DNA of 64,000 nucleotides from Flavobacterium enshiense DK69 (GCF_000498495.1 NZ_AVCS01000008.1:1-64000); one strand, 5' to 3'. Counted from the stretch's first letter, positions 27,137 to 36,440 are shown. Numbers and translations: made by a program. The notes: generated from the sequence alone by a model not told the origin.

Positions 27137-27210
27137 CTCCCCCTCTTGGGCTCGAACCAAGGACCCTCTGATTAACAGTCAGATGCTCTAACCAACTGAG
27201 CTAAGGAGGA
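27137..27210 (-). tRNA. tRNA-Asn (anticodon GTT), copy 2
   Basis: A 74-nt cloverleaf on the minus strand: acceptor TCCTCCT/AGGGGGA, D arm GCTC/GAGC, anticodon stem TCTGA/TCAGA with loop CTGTTAA (anticodon GTT), and a T arm CTTGG/CCAAG with TTCGAGC loop. The CCA end is not encoded. It is identical to the copy at 27285-27358. Confidence 0.97.
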
Positions 27211-27253
27211 AACTGTATTTTTTATGAAAAGAACTTTTTGATTTTAAAGATAT

Positions 27254-27281
27254 AAAAAGCCACTCTTGCGAATGGCTTTTT
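27254..27281 (-). terminator. Hairpin between the two tRNA-Asn genes
   Basis: AAAAAGCCA (27254-27262) pairs with TGGCTTTTT; on the minus strand the hairpin ends in T residues. It begins a few bases past the upstream tRNA, so that copy may be terminated or processed here. Confidence 0.7.
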
Positions 27282-27284
27282 TTG

Positions 27285-27358
27285 CTCCCCCTCTTGGGCT
27301 CGAACCAAGGACCCTCTGATTAACAGTCAGATGCTCTAACCAACTGAGCTAAGGAGGA
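27285..27358 (-). tRNA. tRNA-Asn (anticodon GTT), copy 1
   Basis: Identical in all 74 positions to the tRNA at 27137-27210, with anticodon GTT in a CTGTTAA loop. It is the promoter-proximal copy. The pair appears to be a tandem duplication, each copy with its own hairpin. Confidence 0.97.
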
Positions 27359-27382
27359 AGGTGTGTTACCTTTAATGCGGTG

Positions 27383-27412
27383 CAAATATAAGCTGAAATT
27401 TTATACTCGCAA
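27383..27412 (-). promoter_or_regulatory. Promoter of the tRNA-Asn pair
   Basis: On the minus strand TTG (27412-27410), 19 bp, then TATATTTG (27390-27383) is a full consensus promoter. It ends 24 bp before the first tRNA. Confidence 0.75.
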
Positions 27413-27430
27413 ATAAAAAATTAAAAATTT

Positions 27431-29023
27431 TTATAAAAGTTTATCGGCTACCAGCTGGTAAATGTCTTTTCCGAAGGTTAAAACCATTAAAGTCAGCAAG
27501 ATAATCATTCCGGCTGTTTGCACATGTCCCATCGCTTTTTCGCTTAAAGTTTTGCCGGTTATCATCTCGGCAATGGTAAATAGGGCATGACCACCGTCCA
27601 ATCCAGGGATCGGCAATAGGTTCATGAAGGCCAAACCGATCGAAAATAAGGCTGTAAAATTCCAGATGAACTCCCAGTTCCATGTGTCTGGTAAAGCGCG
27701 TGCAATTCCAACCGGACTTTTTACGTGTTTGTAAGCTTCGGTTTTAGGGCGTAAAATCAATTTGAATTGCTTTACGTTATAGATCAGCAATTGCCACGAT
27801 TCTTTAACAGCTTCCGGGAATGCTTGCGCAACACTCAGTTTGTTTACGATTTCGTAGCTTGGCTGATTGTTCGATTTTAATCTAAATCCAAGTTTTCCGT
27901 TTTTACCAACATGTGCCGGTAAATTCATTCTTTGTGTTCCTCTTAAGATATTCAGCGTTACATCTTTGTCAGCAGACAGCTTTAATTGCGATGTGAAATC
28001 AAAATAACTTTCGTAAACCCTGTTGTTGAAGCCTAAAATGATATCTTTTTCCTGAAGTTTTGCCTTGTCTGCTTCCGAACCCGGAACAACTTCATCAACA
28101 GAAGAAGCAGCCATATCTGCAGAAGGGGCTAAAAAGATGTTTTCGCCGAATCCCACCTCTCCGTCTTTGTCAATCGTAAGGGAAACAGTAACCGGAGCGT
28201 CTTTTCTTAAAACGGTAACCGGAACGGTTTTGCCTTTGTGGTTTTTCAATTCATCCGTTAACTCATCAAAATACACGAATGATTTGTTGTTAAGCATCTG
28301 TAACTTGTCTCCGGCCATAAAAACAGAAGGTTTGTTTTTTACAGGTGCTACGCTGTCTATCACGACCTGTGAAATCAGGTTTCTTGCGCCAACAAAATCG
28401 CGTCCTTCTTTTGCCAGGATTTGAGCTTTGTTTTCATCCGATAGTACAATGGTTTTCTTTTCTCCGTTTCTTTCGATTTCAATATTGTCGCCTAATAAAG
28501 CATCCAATACCATTCGGTTGAAACGAGGTTGATAAGCTCCGTCTACAGCAAGGATTTTATCGCCGTTTTTGAAGCCTGCATTCAGTCCGGTTTCCCCGAA
28601 AGACAATCCGTTTTCCTGGATTTTATCGGTCGATACATATTTTTGTCCGTAAGTGGTATAAACCACAGTGTATAGGAACCAAGCTAAAAGGACGTTTACA
28701 ATGATACCACCCAACATGATAATAAGACGTTGCCAGGCTGGTTTCGAACGGAATTCCCAGGGTTGAGGCTCCTGTTTCATTTGTTCCATGTCCATGCTCT
28801 CGTCTACCATTCCTGCCAGTTTTACATATCCTCCGATTGGCAGCCATCCGATTCCCCATTCAGTATCGCCAATTTTTTTCTTTAATAAAGAGAAACCGGC
28901 ATCTATGAAAAGATAGAATTTCTCCACTTTTACTTTGAACATTCGCGCCGTGATATAGTGGCCAAATTCGTGTAGAATTACTAATACGGATAATATGAAA
29001 AGGATCTGTCCTAGTTGTATCAT
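27431..29023 (-). CDS. rseP: Site-2 protease RseP family (RIP metalloprotease)
   Basis: An inner-membrane zinc protease that cleaves transmembrane substrates such as anti-sigma factors. The 530 residues start with the catalytic helix HEFGH (18-22), followed by the PIGGYVKLAGM segment, a membrane helix, a long periplasmic portion with PDZ-like sequence (VVPGSEADKAKLQEKDIILGFN), and near the C-terminus NLLPIPGLDGGH with the third zinc ligand (LDG). It is longer than the 450-aa E. coli protein because of the expanded PDZ-containing middle. Its own promoter sits in the hairpin just upstream. Confidence 0.94.
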   Translation of the reverse strand: MIQLGQILFILSVLVILHEFGHYITARMFKVKVEKFYLFIDAGFSLLKKKIGDTEWGIGWLPIGGYVKLAGMVDESMDMEQMKQEPQPWEFRSKPAWQRLIIMLGGIIVNVLLAWFLYTVVYTTYGQKYVSTDKIQENGLSFGETGLNAGFKNGDKILAVDGAYQPRFNRMVLDALLGDNIEIERNGEKKTIVLSDENKAQILAKEGRDFVGARNLISQVVIDSVAPVKNKPSVFMAGDKLQMLNNKSFVYFDELTDELKNHKGKTVPVTVLRKDAPVTVSLTIDKDGEVGFGENIFLAPSADMAASSVDEVVPGSEADKAKLQEKDIILGFNNRVYESYFDFTSQLKLSADKDVTLNILRGTQRMNLPAHVGKNGKLGFRLKSNNQPSYEIVNKLSVAQAFPEAVKESWQLLIYNVKQFKLILRPKTEAYKHVKSPVGIARALPDTWNWEFIWNFTALFSIGLAFMNLLPIPGLDGGHALFTIAEMITGKTLSEKAMGHVQTAGMIILLTLMVLTFGKDIYQLVADKLL

Positions 29024-29051
29024 TTTAAACAGTGAATTTTGTTATAAACGA

Positions 29052-29084
29052 CAAAAGTAAGGTTTTCACCTTACTTTCTATCAA
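29052..29084 (-). promoter_or_regulatory. rseP promoter embedded in a terminator-like hairpin
   Basis: On the minus strand TTG (29084-29082), 22 bp, then TACTTTTG (29059-29052). The -7 element lies in the descending arm of a hairpin in which AAAGTAAGGT pairs with ACCTTACTTT (about 29054-29078), which also looks like the terminator of the preceding peptidase gene. Confidence 0.65.
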
Positions 29085-29099
29085 GTTATTTTGGTTTGC

Positions 29100-31025
29100 T
29101 TATTTTTTTATAAAATTTTTATGAATTACGCCTTCCGAGGTTGTAATCTTAACTAGATGAATGCCGTTTGACAGTTGGTTTAAGCTGAAATCCACGTTCG
29201 TTTCTGTTGCAACCAATTGCCCAAGTGTATTGTAAATTTCGGCTTTTTGTAATTGGATAGCTTCCGGCAATTGAATCGCTATCCGATCGTTAGCCGGATT
29301 AGGGTATAAGCTGATAATCTGGTTAAGTTCAAACGACTCGTTTCCTAAAGTAGCCGTACTGTTTTTTGAAATAATGTTTTTATTAGGGTCGAAAACAACA
29401 CCGGTAACCGAAAATGGTGTGGAGACTGTGAATTGCTGTCCATTGCTTGTATTGTTTAAAACGATATCCTGCGTCTGGCCTCCCGAACCGGTTAAGCGTA
29501 AAGGAACCGGCATTTCGAAAAACGGCACTGATGCATGGGAAGTTGTTTGGTTTATGGTAATTCTTGTTTGGTTTCCGCCTAAATTTTGCGCATTAATTGT
29601 GTACGTCGGATAGCCTTCGTTGTAAACCCAGTCGTTGAAAAATTCGGTAAAATCCTGCCCTGAAACGGTTTCTAAATGGGCTTTAAATTGTGGTGTTACA
29701 GCATAACCGTAGGCAAGCTCCGGATCATTTAAGTAATTACGCAAAGCCTGGAAGAAATTGGTGTCGCCCATTTTAAAGCGGATCATGTTGGCTACCATTG
29801 AGCCTTTGTTATAAGTGATTGTATTGCTGAAGATCCTTCCTACGTTTGACAACTGTGAATCGTATAAGTACAGATTCCCACCGGGTTGTGATGTGATACT
29901 GTTGATTTTTCCGTTTTTCCAGCTTGTAAAACTGGCTGCGCCATCAAGATTTTCAACTACCAATCCTGACATGTATTCTGTTATGCCTTCGTTTAACCAA
30001 ATATCTTTCCAGCTGCCACAGGTTACTTTATCGCCAAACCATTGATGCGCCATTTCGTGTGCAATCAAACTTCTGCTCCAGCCACCCATAAAGGAAACCG
30101 TGGTGTGTTCCATGCCGCCGCCCCAGCCAAATTGAGCATGGCCGTATTTTTCATTTCTGAAAGGATAAGAGCCTACTAAAGACTCATACAAATTGATGAT
30201 CGTAGGGGTAACCGCTAAACTTGTTTGTGTTGATGCCGCTGTTTCCGGGTAAATATAATTCACTATCGGAAAATATGGGCTAGCAGCTGTACCTAATCCG
30301 CCCTGTTGGTTGTAAATCTGATAGTTGGTGACTGCAAAGGCTATCAGATAGGCAGGTATCGGGTAGTTGTGATGAAAATGAGTTGTTTTGTTAGTCCCGT
30401 TAATTATTGCGGACTGTTGCATCCCGTTTGCTGCACAGGTGTAGGCGGAAGGAGCAGTGACATAGATATCCACACTGTTTATTTTGTCGTTTAAATCCTG
30501 TTTGCAAGGCCACCAATCTTTAGCGCCGTACGGTTCGGACAGTGTCCACATAATAGGAGTGCCATTATGGGTTTCAGCGGCAAATGCGCTGAAACCGCTT
30601 ACCGGTGGTGTCCCGGAATAGGATATTTCTACACTGCGAGATGTTCCTGATAATTGCGTGTTCGGTAATGTAATGACTACTTCGTTGTTTCCGTTTCTGG
30701 TGTATGCTAAACTTATGGAGCCTTGTTTAACACTGCTCACCGTTATTTCGTTGGCCAAATCGAAAGTAATGGTTGTCATGTCTGATAATGCCGTGTATGT
30801 AGTGGTAACTTTTCCTGTTACGAAATAAACCGCCGGATCTACGATTAATTCCAGTTTGTGATGGGTTATGTCGTAGTTTTGAGTATTCGGATTGGTTCGG
30901 AAATTCATCATTTTAGAAGCGGATTTCATTTCGGCTTCAATCATGCGATGGTGGTCTTCGTCGTGGGTTTGTGAGATGCCACAGTAGGTTGACAGTAATG
31001 CAAAAAGTAGGGTAAACTTTTTCAT
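29100..31025 (-). CDS. M1-family metallopeptidase with T9SS sorting domain (paralog A)
   Basis: A secreted zinc aminopeptidase-like enzyme of 641 aa. It has a signal peptide (cleavage near ISQ), a beta-rich N-terminal domain, the exopeptidase loop GGMEH (in place of the usual GAMEN), and HEMAH at about 323-327 followed 18 residues later by the third ligand in NEGITEY. The C-terminal ~75 residues (LYPNPANDRI...GVIHKNFIKK) are a type A T9SS sorting domain for export across the outer membrane. ATG 31025 is chosen because the TTG at 31046 lies within a -7 element. The next gene upstream is a close paralog. Confidence 0.93.
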   Translation of the reverse strand: MKKFTLLFALLSTYCGISQTHDEDHHRMIEAEMKSASKMMNFRTNPNTQNYDITHHKLELIVDPAVYFVTGKVTTTYTALSDMTTITFDLANEITVSSVKQGSISLAYTRNGNNEVVITLPNTQLSGTSRSVEISYSGTPPVSGFSAFAAETHNGTPIMWTLSEPYGAKDWWPCKQDLNDKINSVDIYVTAPSAYTCAANGMQQSAIINGTNKTTHFHHNYPIPAYLIAFAVTNYQIYNQQGGLGTAASPYFPIVNYIYPETAASTQTSLAVTPTIINLYESLVGSYPFRNEKYGHAQFGWGGGMEHTTVSFMGGWSRSLIAHEMAHQWFGDKVTCGSWKDIWLNEGITEYMSGLVVENLDGAASFTSWKNGKINSITSQPGGNLYLYDSQLSNVGRIFSNTITYNKGSMVANMIRFKMGDTNFFQALRNYLNDPELAYGYAVTPQFKAHLETVSGQDFTEFFNDWVYNEGYPTYTINAQNLGGNQTRITINQTTSHASVPFFEMPVPLRLTGSGGQTQDIVLNNTSNGQQFTVSTPFSVTGVVFDPNKNIISKNSTATLGNESFELNQIISLYPNPANDRIAIQLPEAIQLQKAEIYNTLGQLVATETNVDFSLNQLSNGIHLVKITTSEGVIHKNFIKK

Positions 31026-31043
31026 ATTCGTTAAAAAATTTCC

Positions 31044-31051
31044 CAAATGTA
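31044..31051 (-). promoter_or_regulatory. Putative -7 element of peptidase paralog A
   Basis: TACATTTG on the minus strand, 18 bp before the ATG at 31025. No TTG lies at consensus spacing. It separates transcription of this copy from its paralog upstream. Confidence 0.45.
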
Positions 31052-31142
31052 AAAATTAATCCAACACCAGTTGTGTGTTTTGTGATTTTCTTAAAAAAAG
31101 TTAAATGGTTTATGGGTAAAGCAATTTTGTATTGTTACTCTT

Positions 31143-33053
31143 TTATTCTTTGATTAGATTTTTATAAAAAGTTCCGGCAGAAGTATTGACAATTAATATA
31201 TATACACCATTTGAAAGTGGGCTCAGATTTATGACGGGGTTATTCTCCTTTAGATTCAATTGGCCTAACATGTTATATATTTCCGCTTTTTCCAATTCAA
31301 CATCTGCCGGAAGTTTTATGGTTAGGATATCATGACAAGGATTTGGATAAGTGATAAAATCAAAATTGTCAATTAATACTTCAGTAGTGCTGTTTCTGGA
31401 AATGATGTTTTTTTTCGGATCGAAAAGAATCTGAGAAATTCGGAAAGGTACATCGATAATGAAGTCCTGATTGTTTGTAGTGTTCTCCAAGATAACGTCT
31501 TGTGTTTCCTCATTCTCACCGATTAATCGAATAGGAACCGGCATTTCAAAAAAAGGTACCGATGAATGGGATGTGGTTTGATTGATCGTTATTTTTGCCA
31601 AGCCGGCCCCCCAGTTTTGAGCGGTTATGTTGTAAATTGGGTAGCCTTCTTTGTAAATCCAGTCGTTAAAAAAATCGGTGAAGTTCATTCCTGAAACAGC
31701 TTCCAGATGCGCTTGTAACTGTGGTGTTGTTGCATATTCATAAGCCAAAGCAGGGTCGTTAAGGTAGTTTCGCATCGCCTGAAAGAAATTATCATCACCC
31801 ATTTTAAACCGAATCATGTTTGTTACCATCGAACCTTTATTGTAGGTAAGACGGTAATCAAAAATTCTGTCGGCGTCTGTCAGTTGTTCGTCTGTCAAAT
31901 ATAAATTTCCATCGGGCTGCGATGTAATGCTGTTGATTTTGTTGGATTTCCAGGAAAGAAAACTTCCTGCGCCATCCATGTTTTCCACAATCAATCCCGA
32001 TAAGTATTCTGTAATACCTTCATTTAACCAAATGTCTTTCCAGCTGCCGCAGGTTACTTTGTTGCCAAACCACTGATGGGCCATCTCGTGGGAAATCAAA
32101 TCCCTGTTCCATCCTCCCATAAAGGAAACTGTGGTGTGTTCCATTCCGCCACCCCATCCAAATTGTGCGTGTCCGTATTTCTCATTCCTAAAGGGATAGG
32201 GAGTAAAAAGGGATTCGTACGTATTGATGATTCCCGGGGTAACTGACAAACTGGTTTGTGTGGAGGATGCAGTTTCGGGATAGATGTAATTGATAATTGG
32301 GAAAAAAGGGCTTTCTGTTGTTCCTAAGCCTCCTTGCTGCTCGTATATCTGGTAATTGGTTACGGCAATAGCGATGAGATAGGCCGGGATGGGGTAACCA
32401 TGATGGAAATGCGTCGTTTTATTCACTCCGTTTATGGTTTGTGTTTGCTCCAAGCCATTGGAAACACTTGTGTATTGGAAAGGAGCGGTTATGTAAACAT
32501 CTATACTTGTTACTTTGTCATTTAAATCCTGTTTGCAGGGCCACCAGTCTCTTGCGCCAAAGGGTTCTGATAGCGTATACAAGACAGGCGAGCCGTTATG
32601 CGTGCTGGTTGTAAAGGCTTGTTCGCCTGTAGCGGGAGCCCCGGAATAAGTGATTATAACCGACGTGGAATTACCGGCTGTTAATGTGGCTGGCAGGGTT
32701 ATGACCAATTCGTTATTTGTATTTTGTGTGAAAGTCAGGTTTGTATTGTCTTGCTTTACACTGCTTACAGTCAGCTGATTTGTCAAGTCAAATGTTACGG
32801 TAGACATATCGGACAAGGCTGAAAATGTGGTGGTAACAATTCCGGAAATAAAATAGACGGCAGGGTCTACTGTAAATTCCAGTTTGTGATACGTTATGTT
32901 GTAGTTTTGGGTGTTGGGATTTTCCCTGAAGTTCATTTTTCCTGCTGCTGCTTTCATCTCGGAATGAACCAATTTATGAAATTCATTTTGGTTATCTTGG
33001 GAAAAGCCAATCGATGTAATTGCTAATGCTAAAAGGACGGTGATGTGCTTCAT
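31143..33053 (-). CDS. M1-family metallopeptidase with T9SS sorting domain (paralog B)
   Basis: A 636-residue paralog of the preceding gene with the same architecture: signal peptide, beta-rich domain, GGGMEHTTVSF, HEMAHQWFGNKV plus NEGITEYLSG (zinc ligands intact), and a C-terminal T9SS sorting domain (YPNPCHDILTI...FYKNLIKE). The two proteins are alignable along their full length with many conservative changes, indicating an old tandem duplication. A TATTTTTG -7 element (33078-33071, minus strand) precedes it. Confidence 0.93.
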   Translation of the reverse strand: MKHITVLLALAITSIGFSQDNQNEFHKLVHSEMKAAAGKMNFRENPNTQNYNITYHKLEFTVDPAVYFISGIVTTTFSALSDMSTVTFDLTNQLTVSSVKQDNTNLTFTQNTNNELVITLPATLTAGNSTSVIITYSGAPATGEQAFTTSTHNGSPVLYTLSEPFGARDWWPCKQDLNDKVTSIDVYITAPFQYTSVSNGLEQTQTINGVNKTTHFHHGYPIPAYLIAIAVTNYQIYEQQGGLGTTESPFFPIINYIYPETASSTQTSLSVTPGIINTYESLFTPYPFRNEKYGHAQFGWGGGMEHTTVSFMGGWNRDLISHEMAHQWFGNKVTCGSWKDIWLNEGITEYLSGLIVENMDGAGSFLSWKSNKINSITSQPDGNLYLTDEQLTDADRIFDYRLTYNKGSMVTNMIRFKMGDDNFFQAMRNYLNDPALAYEYATTPQLQAHLEAVSGMNFTDFFNDWIYKEGYPIYNITAQNWGAGLAKITINQTTSHSSVPFFEMPVPIRLIGENEETQDVILENTTNNQDFIIDVPFRISQILFDPKKNIISRNSTTEVLIDNFDFITYPNPCHDILTIKLPADVELEKAEIYNMLGQLNLKENNPVINLSPLSNGVYILIVNTSAGTFYKNLIKE

Positions 33054-33185
33054 GTTTGTCAGAATATTTTCAAAAATAAAAAATAATTTATTCGATGATT
33101 GTGATTTTACTAAATATTACTGCTTCAGATAAAGGGATAATAGCTAACTTTCGTTGTTTACTGTTAAATTAATCAAACAATTCCT

Positions 33186-33193
33186 TAAATTTG
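33186..33193 (+). promoter_or_regulatory. Putative -7 element of serS
   Basis: TAAATTTG matches TAnnTTTG and lies 22 bp before the serS ATG. No TTG at preferred spacing was found. Confidence 0.5.
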
Positions 33194-33215
33194 CTCACCT
33201 TAAAAATCAATATAT

Positions 33216-34487
33216 ATGTTACAGATAGCTTTTATCAGAGAAAACCAGGAAAAAGTAATCCAGGCGTTGGCAAAAAGAAACATCGATGCCAGAGAAATGG
33301 TTGCAAATGCGGTAGCGTTAGACGAAAAACGCCGCGCTACTCAAGTGGAATTGGATACTGTTTTGGCTGAATCGAACAAGCTATCCAAAGACATTGGTGA
33401 ATTGATGAAAAGCGGCGAAAAAGCCAAAGCTGAAATTTTAAAGGAAAAATCGACTCAACTACGCGAAAAAGGAAAAGAACTTTCAGAAGCGTTGAACATT
33501 GTTTCGGAAGAACTGACCCTTGAGTTGTATAAATTGCCAAATACTCCTGCCGATATTGTTCCGCACGGAAAAACCGCCGATGATAACGAGAATGTTTTTC
33601 AGGAAGGCGAAATTCCGGTGTTGCACGAAGGCGCCTTACCGCATTGGGAACTGATTAAAAAATATGATATCATCGATTTCGAATTGGGAACGAAGATTAC
33701 TGCTCCCGGATTCCCGGTATACAAAGGTAAAGGGGCAAAGTTGCAACGTGCTTTGATTTCTTATTTCTTGGATAAAAATACCGAAGCGGGTTATCAGGAA
33801 GTTCAGGTGCCACATTTGGTCAATGAGGCATCCGCCTATGGAACCGGGCAGTTGCCGGATAAAGATGGCCAAATGTACCACGATGCCAAAGACGATTTGT
33901 ATCTGATTCCTACTGCGGAAGTTCCGGTGACGAATATTTACCGCGATGTTATTCTTCAGGAAAGTGAATTGCCTGTTTTAGCAACAGGATATACACCATG
34001 TTTCAGAAGAGAAGCTGGTTCTTGGGGAGCTCACGTACGCGGATTGAACCGTTTGCACCAGTTTGACAAAGTTGAAATCGTTCGCATCGAGCATCCTGAA
34101 AAATCACACGAAGCTTTGGACGGAATGGTAGAGCACGTAAAAGGATTGTTGAAAGAATTGAAATTACCATACCGTATTTTACGTCTTTGCGGTGGTGATA
34201 TGGGCTTCGCTTCAGCGTTAACGTACGATTTTGAGGTGTTTTCTACAGCGCAGGACCGTTGGTTGGAAATTTCATCGGTTTCCAATTTTGAAACGTTCCA
34301 GGCGAACCGTTTGAAATTACGTTTCAAAGGAAAAGACGGTAAAACGCAATTGGTACACACTTTAAACGGAAGTTCATTGGCATTGCCACGCGTATTAGCG
34401 GGAATCCTGGAAAATTACCAGACGCCGGAAGGAATCGTGATTCCGGAAGTGCTACGCAAATACACCGGTTTTGATATCATTGATTAA
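33216..34487 (+). CDS. serS: Seryl-tRNA synthetase
   Basis: Charges tRNA-Ser. The 423 residues show the class II layout: an N-terminal long antiparallel coiled coil (about residues 30-100, Lys/Glu rich) that contacts the tRNA variable arm, then the catalytic domain with motif 2 (FRREAGSWGAHVRGLNRLHQF) and motif 3 near the end (NGSSLALPRVLAGILENYQ). Complete length. It is a single gene with its own promoter element and terminator. Confidence 0.97.
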   Translation: MLQIAFIRENQEKVIQALAKRNIDAREMVANAVALDEKRRATQVELDTVLAESNKLSKDIGELMKSGEKAKAEILKEKSTQLREKGKELSEALNIVSEELTLELYKLPNTPADIVPHGKTADDNENVFQEGEIPVLHEGALPHWELIKKYDIIDFELGTKITAPGFPVYKGKGAKLQRALISYFLDKNTEAGYQEVQVPHLVNEASAYGTGQLPDKDGQMYHDAKDDLYLIPTAEVPVTNIYRDVILQESELPVLATGYTPCFRREAGSWGAHVRGLNRLHQFDKVEIVRIEHPEKSHEALDGMVEHVKGLLKELKLPYRILRLCGGDMGFASALTYDFEVFSTAQDRWLEISSVSNFETFQANRLKLRFKGKDGKTQLVHTLNGSSLALPRVLAGILENYQTPEGIVIPEVLRKYTGFDIID

Positions 34488-34517
34488 TTAATGCAATAGT
34501 CCATTATAATAAATAGG

Positions 34518-34545
34518 AAAGCAGACTGAGAAGTCTGCTTTTTTG
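34518..34545 (+). terminator. Terminator after serS
   Basis: AAAGCAGACT pairs with AGTCTGCTTT around a GAGA loop, with T residues after it. The gldH gene ends 15 bp further on in the opposite direction, so it may act both ways. Confidence 0.88.
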
Positions 34546-34559
34546 TTGGTTTCTTATTT

Positions 34560-35024
34560 TTATTTAGCTGTGGAAACATCCAATCCGACGCCAAAGACAT
34601 TTGGTAAATAAGGTCCGTGGAAGGAATTGGCTACCGTCAGTTTGTAGTTTCCTTTGGTCAGTTTTGCTTTTTCTTTAATGGTATGGTGTAAATCGCATAA
34701 ATCCCCTATGCAGTCACCTAGTTCCTTTCCGGAACTGTCTTTTATCTGCAGGTTCAGTGAAAATTTTTCTACATTTCCGGAAGGATCTGTGATGGTAAAA
34801 TCCAAGGGAATACTTTGGAATTGGTAATCAAATACATAGCTGAACCTGAAAATCAGATCGTATAATTTCGTGTCATCGCTAATCGTAAACTCATAGGTTT
34901 TTGCATCGGTCTGTTCCCATCGGTTATGCGGAAAATCTTTATCTAATTTACTGAAAACATCAGCCTTGTTGCAGGAAACTAAAAGTGAAGTCACACAGAC
35001 CAGTAGTAATGTTTTAATGTTCAT
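34560..35024 (-). CDS. gldH: Gliding-motility lipoprotein GldH
   Basis: A 154-residue lipoprotein (lipobox LVSC at about 15-18) of the GldH family, part of the set of Gld proteins required for Bacteroidota surface gliding and linked to T9SS function. The sequence pattern NKADVFSKLDKDFPHNRW, FRFSYVFDYQFQSIPLDFTITDPSGN and FHGPYLPNVFGVGLDVS is characteristic. It ends the panC-to-gldH minus-strand run, 52 bp behind radA. Together with the T9SS-sorted proteases it indicates a gliding, T9SS-bearing organism. Confidence 0.92.
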   Translation of the reverse strand: MNIKTLLLVCVTSLLVSCNKADVFSKLDKDFPHNRWEQTDAKTYEFTISDDTKLYDLIFRFSYVFDYQFQSIPLDFTITDPSGNVEKFSLNLQIKDSSGKELGDCIGDLCDLHHTIKEKAKLTKGNYKLTVANSFHGPYLPNVFGVGLDVSTAK

Positions 35025-35076
35025 ATTTTCTTGGTAATTAATTAGACGATATTTTTTATGGTCTTAATAAGGTTAT

Positions 35077-36438
35077 CTACCCAAATAGTTCCGAAACGAC
35101 ATCCTCAACCTTCGCTACCATTTTTATTTCGATTAGCGTGTTCTTAAGCGATATTTTATTGTATTTGGAAACGAAAATGGTCGAAAACCCTAATTTTTCA
35201 GCTTCCTGTATGCGTTGTTCCACACGGTTTACCGGACGGATTTCTCCTGAAAGCCCCACTTCACCGGCAAAACAAAAGTTTTTTTCTACCGGGATGTCTT
35301 CGTTGGATGAAAGAATCGCAGCCACAACGGCCAAATCAATTGCCGGATCGTCCACGGAAATTCCTCCTGTCACGTTCAAAAAGACATCCTTGGAGCCCAA
35401 ATGAAAACCGGCACGTTTTTCCAATACGGCTAAAATCATGTTGAGGCGCTTGGCATTGTAACCCGTGGTGCTGCGTTGCGGCGTTCCGTAAACAGCGGTG
35501 GAAACGAGTGCCTGTATTTCTATCATTAGCGGGCGCATGCCTTCTAATGTAGAGGCAATGGCTGTCCCCGAAAGTTCTTCGTCTTTATGGGAAATCAAAA
35601 TCTCAGACGGATTGGCTACTTCGCGCAATCCCGAACCGAGCATTTCATAAATGCCTAATTCTGCCGTGGAACCAAAACGGTTTTTGAGCGAACGCAAAAT
35701 GCGGTACACATGATTTCGGTCGCCTTCAAACTGCAAAACGGTGTCAACCATGTGCTCCAGAATCTTCGGCCCGGCAATGTTGCCGTCTTTGGTAATATGT
35801 CCGATAAGAATAACCGGAGTATTGGTTTCCTTGGCGAATTTTATCAATTCGGCCGTGGTTTCCCTGATTTGCGAAATACTTCCCGGTGACGATTCGATAT
35901 AATCGGTATGCAAGGTTTGAATGGAATCGATAATCACGATTTCGGGTTCAATTTCTTCAATCTGACGGAAAATATTCTGTGTTTTGGTTTCGGTCAGGAT
36001 GTAACAGTTGTCGCTGTTGGCTGTAATCCTTTCAGCGCGCATTTTTATCTGTTTCTGACTTTCCTCGCCGGATACATAGAGGGTTTTATAGGGTAATTTC
36101 AACGAAATTTGAAGTAATAGCGTACTCTTTCCTATTCCGGGTTCACCACCTAAAAGCGTTAAGGAGCCAGGAACTATTCCGCCGCCTAAAACCCGGTTCA
36201 GTTCTCCGTCTGTAGTGTTCAAACGGATTTCTTCGACAGAGTCAATTTCTTTTATTTTTAAAGGCTTAGCGGCTTTTTTAACCGGAGAAGCTTCGCTTTT
36301 CCAGGCCACTTTTTCTTCTTTATGGATGACTTCTTCTACAATGGTATTCCATGCCTTGCAGGATGTGCACTGTCCTTGCCATTTGGCAAACTGGGTGCCA
36401 CAGCTCTGGCAGAAAAAGGCGGTTTTTATTTTCGACAT
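35077..36438 (-). CDS. radA: DNA repair protein RadA (Sms)
   Basis: A RecA-related ATPase that helps branch migration and processing of recombination intermediates. The 453 residues contain an N-terminal four-cysteine zinc finger (C10, C13, C24, C27), Walker A GGEPGIGKST, the RadA-specific KNRFG motif, and a C-terminal Lon-like domain (VTGGISVDDPAIDLAVVAAI; AGEVGLSGEIRPV). Complete. Start lies 2 bp after the esterase-like gene's stop, so the two are co-transcribed. Confidence 0.97.
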   Translation of the reverse strand: MSKIKTAFFCQSCGTQFAKWQGQCTSCKAWNTIVEEVIHKEEKVAWKSEASPVKKAAKPLKIKEIDSVEEIRLNTTDGELNRVLGGGIVPGSLTLLGGEPGIGKSTLLLQISLKLPYKTLYVSGEESQKQIKMRAERITANSDNCYILTETKTQNIFRQIEEIEPEIVIIDSIQTLHTDYIESSPGSISQIRETTAELIKFAKETNTPVILIGHITKDGNIAGPKILEHMVDTVLQFEGDRNHVYRILRSLKNRFGSTAELGIYEMLGSGLREVANPSEILISHKDEELSGTAIASTLEGMRPLMIEIQALVSTAVYGTPQRSTTGYNAKRLNMILAVLEKRAGFHLGSKDVFLNVTGGISVDDPAIDLAVVAAILSSNEDIPVEKNFCFAGEVGLSGEIRPVNRVEQRIQEAEKLGFSTIFVSKYNKISLKNTLIEIKMVAKVEDVVSELFG

Positions 36439-36440
36439 TA

